Positions 17,925 to 24,488 of a DNA stretch of 64,000 bases are shown in pieces (positions within the stretch are counted from its first letter, which is position 1; every line of letters begins with the position of its first letter). The notes under the pieces were generated by a model. That model was not told the origin of the DNA. It ran no database searches and worked only from the letters and a program-made list of their open reading frames with translations. The position numbers and the translations under genes were made by a program. Origin of the DNA: Io17-Chloro-G2 sp963663135 (lineage in GTDB: Bacteria; Chloroflexota; Dehalococcoidia; Lucifugimonadales; UBA3495); contig CAXXRM010000005.1 in the NCBI GenBank assembly GCA_963663135.2, positions 1,550,001 to 1,614,000 of the forward strand. Direction: 5' to 3'.

Positions 17925-18004
17925 GAGTGGGGTTTGGGGCGACAACTTTGGCCCGCCGCCGGTAAGTGTTCAGAGTTAGGGAGTCGTTTCGGGTTCAAAC
18001 CGTC

Positions 18005-18024
18005 GTTCCTGCGCCGGCAGGAAC
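18005..18024. repeat. Short intergenic palindrome
   Basis: Eight-base perfect arms GTTCCTGC and GCAGGAAC around four bases. It sits 81 bases from REP copy 1 and may be a second type of mobile hairpin repeat. Confidence 0.5.
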
Positions 18025-18175
18025 CTCTACCTAATACCAGGGCGGGCATGAAACCCATCCCTACAACACCCGCCAATGCGGTTCGAGCGCGAAATTGCTC
18101 CGCAAGACTGAACAGCTACCACCGCCGCTGAGTTGTGCGGCGGCGGGCCGGTTTGAGTGGTCGTCAGCGGACGGT

Positions 18176-18649
18176 TTAGGCGGGGATTGCGGCTTGGGCG
18201 ATGCCCAGCAGTTCTTCTACGCTGGCTTCCAAATCGATAGGATCGCCGTGGGGCTGGGGCACATCGTATCCTGTCCGGTAATAGATCTCGATACGGTTCC
18301 CTTCGGGGTCGAAGAAGTACATGCCCAGGGCGTTGCCGTGGCTCACGGTCCGCTCAATGGTCACGTTTTCTTCCTTAAAGCGGTAGTAAAAGTCCTTGAG
18401 GTCTTCAACGCTGTTGACGATGAAGGAAATCTGCTGGATCACCTTGGCGTCGCCGTCGGTGACCCGGCCTTTCACAAGGACGAATTCGTGGTGCTCCCGC
18501 TCCGGGTCGGCGCTCATAAAGACCATGCCCCGGCCGTCCAGATCTTCGTCGGCAATTTTTAGCCCCATGACTCGAGAGTAAAAATCCCGTTGTTTCATGA
18601 TGTCTTCGGCGTACACGCCCACGTGTCCCAATGCCTCGATAGCAGCCAT
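18176..18649 (-). CDS. VOC-family (glyoxalase/extradiol dioxygenase-like) protein
   Basis: A 157-residue vicinal-oxygen-chelate protein with two beta-alpha-beta-beta-beta modules. Candidate metal ligands are His in ALGHVGVYAED (about residue 8), His in the REHHEF segment (about 51-52) and Glu in NRIEIYY (about 121). The order resembles extradiol dioxygenases and glyoxalases. The ATG has GGAGG nine bases upstream and an extended -10 promoter about 35 bases before it. Monocistronic by context. The reaction is not identifiable. Confidence 0.82.
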   Translation of the reverse strand: MAAIEALGHVGVYAEDIMKQRDFYSRVMGLKIADEDLDGRGMVFMSADPEREHHEFVLVKGRVTDGDAKVIQQISFIVNSVEDLKDFYYRFKEENVTIERTVSHGNALGMYFFDPEGNRIEIYYRTGYDVPQPHGDPIDLEASVEELLGIAQAAIPA

Positions 18650-18683
18650 ATCAGGAAACCTCCGTTAAAGGTTGGTGCCGGTT

Positions 18684-18692
18684 ATTATAGCA
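18684..18692 (-). promoter_or_regulatory. Extended -10 promoter of the VOC gene
   Basis: TGCTATAAT on the minus strand, a perfect extended -10 with no clear -35. Predicted start near 18677, leaving a leader of about 28 bases. Confidence 0.6.
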
Positions 18693-18710
18693 CCGGTCTA
18701 TGAGGGCGTC

Positions 18711-19469
18711 TTATGAAGGCAGGTCCCGTACTGCGTTGGCGGACCCACCGGAAAAAACAACCAGCTTCACCACCCGGTCCAGCAATGGCCGGATGTCCCT
18801 GGATGAGTCTACCATCACGTGCTGTCTTGCTATCGGCTCCTCAAAGGGCGCCATGCGGCGGTGGATTTGCCACGTGGCATCGGAGTAATCACCCTGATTT
18901 CGGCCCGGAATCCGGCGGCCCAACCGGTGTTTGACCAGTCGGCTGGGCGCGGTTAAGCCCACCAGGAACAAGGGGCGATCCAAGCGGTCGGCGATTTGGT
19001 ACAAGGGAGTCCGCGCCTGCTCCGTGAGGTTGGTGGCGTCGAACAACACCCTGTATCCTAGAGTCAAATACTCCTCGATCAAGAGATGGCACACGGAAAA
19101 CACCCGGGCATGCTCGCCACGGGTGTATTTGGGCAAGGTTACCAGCGCCTTCCGGAGACGGTCGGTCTTCAACACGACCAGGTTTAGTCGTTTCAACAAC
19201 TCCCCGGCGAAATAGGACTTCCCTGTGCCCGGCAACCCGCAGAGTGCGATCAACGCCGCACCGCCGGTCTGGACTCCATCCTGACCGGTTCTGGATGCCA
19301 AGTCCTCGTTAAGCAAACGCCTGATCACGGCGGCATCCCGGTCGATTTGGGACGGCGCGGCGGGCTGCCGGCGGCTTGGCCTTGTTGAGGACGCCGGCAG
19401 GATCCCGGAAGGGTTCGCTGAATTACTGATTAGAAGTCTCCAATTGGCCGCAGCCGTTGGTTGGGTCAT
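18711..19469 (-). CDS. P-loop kinase-like ATPase (AAA/zeta-toxin type predicted kinase)
   Basis: A 252-residue protein. Walker A is GLPGTGKS (about residues 78-85), followed by a helix and VLKTDRLRKAL, with the Asp typical of small-molecule kinases related to chloramphenicol phosphotransferase and zeta toxin. A Walker-B-like strand reads VLFDATNL (about 141-148). An Arg-rich lid follows (KHRLGRRIPGR). The first 60 residues are low-complexity. The listed ATG lies 47 bases inside the degV gene, so the true start may be internal. Substrate unknown; no antitoxin gene is adjacent, so a toxin role is not favoured. Confidence 0.7.
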   Translation of the reverse strand: MTQPTAAANWRLLISNSANPSGILPASSTRPSRRQPAAPSQIDRDAAVIRRLLNEDLASRTGQDGVQTGGAALIALCGLPGTGKSYFAGELLKRLNLVVLKTDRLRKALVTLPKYTRGEHARVFSVCHLLIEEYLTLGYRVLFDATNLTEQARTPLYQIADRLDRPLFLVGLTAPSRLVKHRLGRRIPGRNQGDYSDATWQIHRRMAPFEEPIARQHVMVDSSRDIRPLLDRVVKLVVFSGGSANAVRDLPS

Positions 19470-20346
19470 CGCCGGTATCCAGGTAGAACGCCACTCCCAA
19501 CAGACCGGGACCGGTATTGGCGCCCATCACCGGGGTGAATTGGCTAATGAAGGCCTCACAACAATTCATCTGGGCCTTGATTTCGTGAAGCAGGTCCTGA
19601 GCGTCATCGGCTGCATCGGCTTCCATGACGTTGGCTATCACCGGGGTTGATCCAACCCTCTGGCACATTATGTCCAGCAAGCGGCGGATTGCCTTGGCCC
19701 GGCTGCGGGGCTTTTCCAGCATCCTGGCCTCGCCAAGCCGCAGTTCGGCCAGCGGCTTGATCCCCATCAAAGACCCGGCCCAGGACCGGAATTTGCCAAT
19801 TCTTCCTCCCTTGCCAAGGTAGTACATAGTATCCAGAAAGGCCAGTAAATTAACCGTGGGGGCCAAACGGTTTACCCCGGCAATGACTTGGTCCAAAGTC
19901 TGCCCCGCGGCGGCCCAGCGCGCCGCCGCCAAGCCGATGAGCCCGGCCGCCCCGGCCGCTGCGCCGCTGTCCACAACCTCGACCCTGGCCCCGCAACCCG
20001 ATTCATTGCCCTGGTCGAACTCGGACTTGGCGAGCGTTGCGACGCGATAGGTGACGCTGAAGGAAGACGAGAGGGTGAGGCAAAGGACGTTGGGAGCCAG
20101 TTTGGCCGCTGTGTTGAACGCCTCAAAAAATTGCTGAGTTTTGGGGGGCCCGGTGGCGAGAGTAGCCCGGTCGCTCTTTAATATCCTGTAGAAGTCCTCG
20201 GAGAGTATGTCCACGCCGTCCCGATAGGACTGGCCGTTAATGATCAGGTCGTGAGGCGCAACAGTTATGTCCCAGTCTCGCAACAGGTTAGCCGGCAGAC
20301 AGCTACTACTGTCAACGACCACTGCTACCTTGCGTTGGTGAACCAA
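19423..20346 (-). CDS. DegV-family fatty-acid-binding protein
   Basis: A 307-residue DegV/FakB-like protein that binds a fatty acid and in other bacteria presents it to a fatty-acid kinase. Family features are VAVVVDSSSCLP at the N-terminus, ATGPPKTQQFFEAF (about 63-76), LSSSFSVTYRVA with the Ser-rich lipid head-group site (about 92-103) and the central LDTMYYLGKGGRIGK. No FakA-type kinase gene is in the window. It overlaps the downstream kinase-like gene by 47 bases and the upstream membrane-protein gene by 22, suggesting an operon with the PadR pair. Confidence 0.87.
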   Translation of the reverse strand: MVHQRKVAVVVDSSSCLPANLLRDWDITVAPHDLIINGQSYRDGVDILSEDFYRILKSDRATLATGPPKTQQFFEAFNTAAKLAPNVLCLTLSSSFSVTYRVATLAKSEFDQGNESGCGARVEVVDSGAAAGAAGLIGLAAARWAAAGQTLDQVIAGVNRLAPTVNLLAFLDTMYYLGKGGRIGKFRSWAGSLMGIKPLAELRLGEARMLEKPRSRAKAIRRLLDIMCQRVGSTPVIANVMEADAADDAQDLLHEIKAQMNCCEAFISQFTPVMGANTGPGLLGVAFYLDTGDDPTNGCGQLETSNQ

Positions 20347-21332
20347 TGGGTAATAACCTCTCCTAACCTTTTTCGCTCGCGCGGGTGATTTGCTCCATTC
20401 CTTTGCGGGTCAAGCATCGCCGGACCCAGGAGGAGGCCTCCCGACGCCGCTATCATGAGCAACAACGCCAGCATGCCCAGGTCTACCGGGAATGACGTGG
20501 CGGTGATGACCACCAGGATGACAGTCGCCAAGGTCAAAAGGCCGATTCTAACCAACCTGGCGCCAACTTTCAGGAACACTGCGGTGGTCAATGCCAAGGC
20601 CAGGAAAATCAACGCCCGGTCAGTGTCCGTCTCCTGCATGCGTTCTCTGTGATCGGTCCACAGCCCGCCCTGCCAATTGAGGAACAGCACCCACGAGGTA
20701 AGGAAGGGGAACGGTAAGGCCGTCAACGAAGCTAGCAGCCAGTCCCGACGGACTACCTTGGACACAACGCTGCATATTATCCACATGGAAAACGGTACGT
20801 AGCCGATGAGCAGCAACAACAAACCGACGTTGAATGGCAAGTCCCCGGTGGTGACCAACGTCCAGGCACCGTATCCCAACGTGAGGAGAGCCAGCAGCCA
20901 GGAGATGATGGGAGCCGCCAGGGTGTACCCCATCCACGGATAGGACCACTTGCTGGGGTTGCCGGCGCGCCAGTTTTTCCAGGTGACCAGCGTTATTCCA
21001 ATTATGAGCAACGAGACCAGGAAATAGTGGCTCCAAAGGTGGAGGGCAAACAACGCCGCCAATAAGAAGTGGGGAACCGTGGCCAGGAGCACATCGCGCC
21101 AAACCCCCGGGCTGTGGACTTCATACATCCCTTTGGCCACGGTCACCCCGGAGCCCATCTCCCGCACGGCCAGATCCTGGGCTGCTTGCTGGTCCAACCC
21201 TTGGGCCTGCAATTCGGCGGCCTTGTCCTCCAGGTGAGCTTCCAACTCCAGGGAGATTTCGCGTTCCTGGGATGGCTCAAGATGGAGTTGGCGGGCAACT
21301 GCACGGATGTAGTCAACAAATTCGGCGGCCAT
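20325..21332 (-). CDS. HAAS-domain (permease prefix) membrane protein, PadR partner
   Basis: A 335-residue membrane protein. The N-terminal about 75 residues form a HAAS-type helical domain (EREISLELEAHLEDKAAELQ), then about eight hydrophobic segments fill the rest. HAAS proteins are commonly encoded next to PadR regulators, as here, and are thought to sense or act on membrane events. The ATG at 21332 was chosen over the longer frame from 21425 because AAGGAA lies about ten bases upstream and the longer frame runs back through padR. The 3' end overlaps degV. Confidence 0.7.
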   Translation of the reverse strand: MAAEFVDYIRAVARQLHLEPSQEREISLELEAHLEDKAAELQAQGLDQQAAQDLAVREMGSGVTVAKGMYEVHSPGVWRDVLLATVPHFLLAALFALHLWSHYFLVSLLIIGITLVTWKNWRAGNPSKWSYPWMGYTLAAPIISWLLALLTLGYGAWTLVTTGDLPFNVGLLLLLIGYVPFSMWIICSVVSKVVRRDWLLASLTALPFPFLTSWVLFLNWQGGLWTDHRERMQETDTDRALIFLALALTTAVFLKVGARLVRIGLLTLATVILVVITATSFPVDLGMLALLLMIAASGGLLLGPAMLDPQRNGANHPRERKRLGEVITHWFTNAR

Positions 21333-21348
21333 AACCGTCTGTTTCCTT

Positions 21349-21392
21349 CTATTCCGGCGCGGGAAGCATGCTATTCCGGCGCGGGAAGCATG
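21349..21392. repeat. 22-base perfect tandem duplication at the padR stop codon
   Basis: Two exact adjacent 22-base copies (21349-21370 and 21371-21392). The second holds the last codons and stop of padR. The first repeats them in the short gap before the membrane-protein gene. It adds no new frame and probably arose by replication slippage. Confidence 0.85.
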
Positions 21393-21703
21393 ATGGAATT
21401 CATGGCGTTGCTGAATCTTTGCCATTCACTCAGGCGGTCGGCCAAAGCCTGATGGCCCTTGGGGGTCATCCGGTAGTAGCGGCGGCGCGTACCGCTGGGC
21501 GTCTCCTGCCAGCTTCCGTCCACCAGTTTGTCCCGTTCCAAACGGTGAAGAGCCGGATACAACGTGCCTTCCTTGAAGGCGAAATAACCGCTGCTCCTCT
21601 GGTCCACTACCTTAACAATCTGGTATCCGTACATTGGCTCGGAGGTCAGGAGCGCAAGCAGCAGGGTTTCGGTGTTTCCCTTTAGTTGTTCTTGTCGATG
21701 CAT
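21371..21703 (-). CDS. PadR-family transcriptional regulator
   Basis: A 110-residue regulator of the short PadR-like subfamily 2. The winged helix-turn-helix runs from about residue 10 to 85: TLLLALLTSEPMYGYQIVKVV, then EGTLYPALHRLERDKLVDG, then RRRYYRMTPKG. A short C-terminal dimerisation helix follows. It is the first gene of the apparent unit padR-HAAS-degV and would be expected to repress it. The ATG is preceded by a short AT-rich stretch. The stop codon lies within a 22-base tandem duplication. Confidence 0.9.
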   Translation of the reverse strand: MHRQEQLKGNTETLLLALLTSEPMYGYQIVKVVDQRSSGYFAFKEGTLYPALHRLERDKLVDGSWQETPSGTRRRYYRMTPKGHQALADRLSEWQRFSNAMNSIMLPAPE

Positions 21704-21751
21704 AAACAGATTTCCACCGGTGTTGGCATTATGGTGCGTGTGGCGTCTATT

Positions 21752-22015
21752 TTAAATGCGGCCTCTCACCACTTCTTTAATGACCACCAGAATGATGATG
21801 GCCACCATGGGACTGAAATCCATAACTCCCACAGTAGGCAAAACCCGCCGCAACGGACCCAGCATCGGCTCGGTGATCTGGCTGACGAAACTGTTAATAC
21901 CCACCAGCATTGGGTGGGGGCTGGTTCCGGACAACGGCACCAAAAAAGATAATATCGCCCTGGCCACGATGGCGGCAATCAGCAGATTGAGAACCGTGTT
22001 CAGCAGCCCGCCCAA
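21752..22015 (-). CDS. YggT-family membrane protein
   Basis: An 87-residue protein with two transmembrane segments (about residues 5-28 and 63-82) and the conserved LGPLRRVLPTVGVMDFSPMV segment of the YggT family. The family is often linked to cell division or osmotic tolerance, but the molecular role is unknown. The start is TTG, six bases after the proC stop, with AAGGGAA overlapping the gap. It is very likely translated from the proC mRNA. The proC-yggT order is common in bacteria. Confidence 0.9.
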   Translation of the reverse strand: MGGLLNTVLNLLIAAIVARAILSFLVPLSGTSPHPMLVGINSFVSQITEPMLGPLRRVLPTVGVMDFSPMVAIIILVVIKEVVRGRI

Positions 22016-22021
22016 TTCCCT

Positions 22022-22825
22022 TCAGCCTTGGCCCAGTTTGATGGATTTCTGATATGCCGCGTCCACCGCCTCAACCATGAGCCCCGAGAGCCCGCCTTTT
22101 TCCAATGCCCTCAGGCCTTCTGCCGTGGTCCCTCCGGGGGAAACCACCATGTCCTTAAGCTCGGCGGGGTGCCTGCCGGTCTCGGAGACCAGCCTGACAC
22201 TGCCGTAAACCGTCTGCAGGGCCAGCGTTCGCGCCATGTCCCTGGGCAGACCGACATAGACTCCGGCATCGATTAACGCTTCGATGAAAAGAAAGACGTA
22301 GGCCGGGCCGCTTGCGCTCAGCGCCGTGGCCATGTCCAGGTACTTTTCATCGTCAACATACAGTTCTATGCCAATGGTGGCCAGTATGGACTTGGTCAGG
22401 TCTCTGAGGCTCTCGTCCACTTCTTCGGAGCAGGTCCAAAGGCTCATCCCGCATCCGATCTGGGCCGGGGTGTTGGGCATGACCCGGATGACGGCCTCGT
22501 GGTCCAAACCCTTGGCCAGGGTGGACATCTTGGCCCCGGCGACGATGGAAAGAGCGGCCTGCCCGGGAGCCATTCCAGGTCCAAGCTGGCCGAACACGCG
22601 GCCCAAGTCTTGGGGTTTGACCGCCAGGATCACGAGGTCGGCTCCGGCGGCTGCCGGGGGATTGTCCTGGTAGTGATTGACGCCGTAGGTCTGGGCCAGG
22701 AATTCCCGACGAACGGCCACGGGCTCCCCGACGCTGATGTCGCCTGGGCCAACCAGGCCGGCGTCCAGCACACCCTTCAGGATAGCCTCGGCCATGGTTC
22801 CGCCGCCAATAAACGCCAATTTCAT
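22022..22825 (-). CDS. proC: Pyrroline-5-carboxylate reductase
   Basis: NAD(P)H-dependent last enzyme of proline synthesis, 267 residues, cytoplasmic. The Rossmann motif is FIGGGTMAEAIL at residues 5-16; the AVKPQDL segment is near 70. The C-terminal dimer domain holds SASGPAYVFLFIEALIDAGV (about 163-182) and DMVVSPGGTTAEGL, the substrate-binding signature. The ATG at 22825 was preferred over a TTG two codons upstream because it matches the usual ProC N-terminus. An extended -10 promoter lies about 65 bases upstream. Confidence 0.95.
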   Translation of the reverse strand: MKLAFIGGGTMAEAILKGVLDAGLVGPGDISVGEPVAVRREFLAQTYGVNHYQDNPPAAAGADLVILAVKPQDLGRVFGQLGPGMAPGQAALSIVAGAKMSTLAKGLDHEAVIRVMPNTPAQIGCGMSLWTCSEEVDESLRDLTKSILATIGIELYVDDEKYLDMATALSASGPAYVFLFIEALIDAGVYVGLPRDMARTLALQTVYGSVRLVSETGRHPAELKDMVVSPGGTTAEGLRALEKGGLSGLMVEAVDAAYQKSIKLGQG

Positions 22826-22889
22826 GTACAACAGCCTTGGTCTTTCGGGATTTTCGGATTAACAAACATAGATTGGAGCGATGAACGGG

Positions 22890-22898
22890 ATTATAACA
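22890..22898 (-). promoter_or_regulatory. Extended -10 promoter of proC-yggT
   Basis: TGTTATAAT on the minus strand, perfect -10 with TG extension, no clear -35. Predicted start near 22883. Confidence 0.55.
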
Positions 22899-23011
22899 TC
22901 ATAGACGAGACCATCCGTCGGGCCACTCCCCGTTCAGGGCGCCGCGGGCTGGAAGCAACTGCTCCTGCACTGAACTCGGCGCCGGGCAGATGGAGTCCTT
23001 CAATTTAACTG

Positions 23012-24028
23012 TCAAAAGTCAGCCAGGCCGTTTCCCTTGGCTAAGGCCACGGCCAAGCGGATAGACTCCAACATGCTCAAGTGGGCCGCTATGCCCTTGC
23101 CGGCAATGTCGAAAGCGGTGCCGTGGTCGACCGAGGTCCTCACGAACGGCAGTCCCAGGTTGGCGGTGATGCTTTCTTCAAAGCCGTAGACCTTGACGGG
23201 GATGTGGCCCTGGTCGTGGAACATAGCGAGCACAGCGTCGTACTGGCCTTGGATTGCTTGATGGAATACCACATCAGCCGGAACGGGACCAACCGCGTTG
23301 ATGCCCAGGCTCCGGGCGGATTCCACCGCGGGGCCTATCTCTTGGGCCTCTTCGTCGCCCAGCAGGCCGCCGTCGCTGCCGTGGGGATTCAACGCCGCGA
23401 CGCCGATGCTTGGCTTGGGAAAGCCAAACTCCACAAAGCTCCGGTTGGTCAACTCCAGGAATTCCAGAATGCGGTCCTTTTTCACGTAATCACAGGCCAA
23501 ACGCAACGAGCGGTGAGTGGTCAGGTGCACAACCCGCAGATTCTTAGCCATGAGCATGGTGGCAACTGTTTTCGCGCCCGATAGTTCCTGCAACAACTCC
23601 ATGTGCCCTATTGACTCGTAACCCGCCAAACTGGCTGCTTCCTTGTTCAATGGAGCGGTGGCCAAGCCGTGCACCACACCATCCATCGCCAGTTGACCCG
23701 CCTTTGAGACCCACTCCATAGCGGCCTGGCCGCAGGCTACGCTAATCTCTCCGACTGTGATGTCCTCAGGATTGAGGTTGTGAATGTCCAGCACGTCGGC
23801 CACACCGGGGGTTAACCCCGCTCCGGCCGGGTCCGATGATTCCCTGATTGTCAGAGGCAGTCCGGTAAGGCGGACCGCCTGCTCCATCGCATAGACGTTA
23901 CCCACCACCAGCGGGCGGCAGAGGTCGTAGACACCCGGCTCCGCCAGGGCTTTGACCACCACCTCGGGGCCGATGCCGCAGGGGTCTCCCATGGTGATGG
24001 CAATGGCGGGTTTCGTATCGTTGAGCAT
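23012..24028 (-). CDS. pdxA: 4-hydroxythreonine-4-phosphate dehydrogenase
   Basis: NAD-dependent enzyme of pyridoxal-phosphate synthesis (DXP-dependent route), 338 residues. Recognised from ITMGDPCGIGPEVVVKAL at residues 11-28, GHMELLQELSGA with a metal-binding His near 141, LTTHRSLRLACDYV and the C-terminal FVRTSVDHGTAFDIAGKG (about 294-311). The ATG has GGGAGA just upstream and an extended -10 about 68 bases before it. PdxA2-type paralogues act in other catabolic routes; with no pdxJ in view the pathway is not fixed. Confidence 0.92.
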   Translation of the reverse strand: MLNDTKPAIAITMGDPCGIGPEVVVKALAEPGVYDLCRPLVVGNVYAMEQAVRLTGLPLTIRESSDPAGAGLTPGVADVLDIHNLNPEDITVGEISVACGQAAMEWVSKAGQLAMDGVVHGLATAPLNKEAASLAGYESIGHMELLQELSGAKTVATMLMAKNLRVVHLTTHRSLRLACDYVKKDRILEFLELTNRSFVEFGFPKPSIGVAALNPHGSDGGLLGDEEAQEIGPAVESARSLGINAVGPVPADVVFHQAIQGQYDAVLAMFHDQGHIPVKVYGFEESITANLGLPFVRTSVDHGTAFDIAGKGIAAHLSMLESIRLAVALAKGNGLADF

Positions 24029-24095
24029 TAGTTCTCCCCGGGATTCGGTTCACCGGCGCCTTCGGCACCATGCCGGCGCAGGTCAATAATGACGA

Positions 24096-24104
24096 ATTAT
24101 AGCA
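24096..24104 (-). promoter_or_regulatory. Extended -10 promoter of pdxA
   Basis: TGCTATAAT on the minus strand with no good -35. Predicted start near 24089, about 60 bases upstream of the ATG. Confidence 0.6.
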
Positions 24105-24247
24105 CTGAATCCGGTTGAAGCCGGACCCAGCCAGCACAACAATGGGCCGCAATGCGTCCGAAACGCCTTGTAAATGGATAAAAAGCCCGTTAACATTTCT
24201 TTGGACGTTAAGCCTTCGACGCCGGAGTGTTGCTTCACCGGGAAAAA

Positions 24248-24275
24248 GAAGCCCCCGGGGCCAGCCGGGGGCTTC
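24248..24275 (-). terminator. Intrinsic terminator downstream of nrdJ
   Basis: Eleven-base arms GAAGCCCCCGG and CCGGGGGCTTC with a six-base loop, followed on the minus strand by CTTTTT. It ends transcription of nrdJ or the candidate RNA upstream. The remaining sequence to pdxA holds only the pdxA promoter. Confidence 0.85.
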
Positions 24276-24375
24276 AGGGAGGAGGGCAAGCAGGCGATTT
24301 CCCGATCACCTACCAGGCGATGAAAGGCGATCCCTTCTGCCCCAACCACACACGTCTGCCTGCTCTCTCCAAATG
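24248..24375 (-). ncRNA. Candidate structured RNA ending in an intrinsic terminator
   Basis: Read on the minus strand, a 7-base closing stem AGCAGGC/GCCTGCT (24364-24358 with 24295-24289) encloses an 8-base stem GATCGCCT/AGGTGATC (24332-24325 with 24311-24304, one G-U). A strong terminator follows. ATCGCCT occurs three times within it. It could be an independent small RNA or the 3' end of the nrdJ transcript. It does not match 4.5S, tmRNA or a riboswitch that I can recognise, and no clear promoter is seen. Confidence 0.35.
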
Positions 24376-24488
24376 GCATTCGCGACTTCCACTATCCCCA
24401 TCCGGTTGTCCCGACCCGGTTGATAGGACCCGGAAGCGCTTTGGCTTCGTGTTATTGAGGCGGATTGCCGACCGCCAACCCTCCTTAC

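Noticed and set aside
17970..18030. tRNA-like segment (GGTTCAAACC)
   Set aside because: No acceptor or anticodon stems can be built around the T-loop-like sequence; a REP-like palindrome explains the symmetry.
18711..19469. Zeta-type toxin of a toxin-antitoxin pair
   Set aside because: The kinase fold fits, but no epsilon-like antitoxin gene is adjacent and it appears to be part of the degV operon.
24276..24375. Signal recognition particle RNA or tmRNA
   Set aside because: The conserved SRP tetraloop/GGAAG region and a tRNA-like end are missing, so only a generic structured RNA is claimed.
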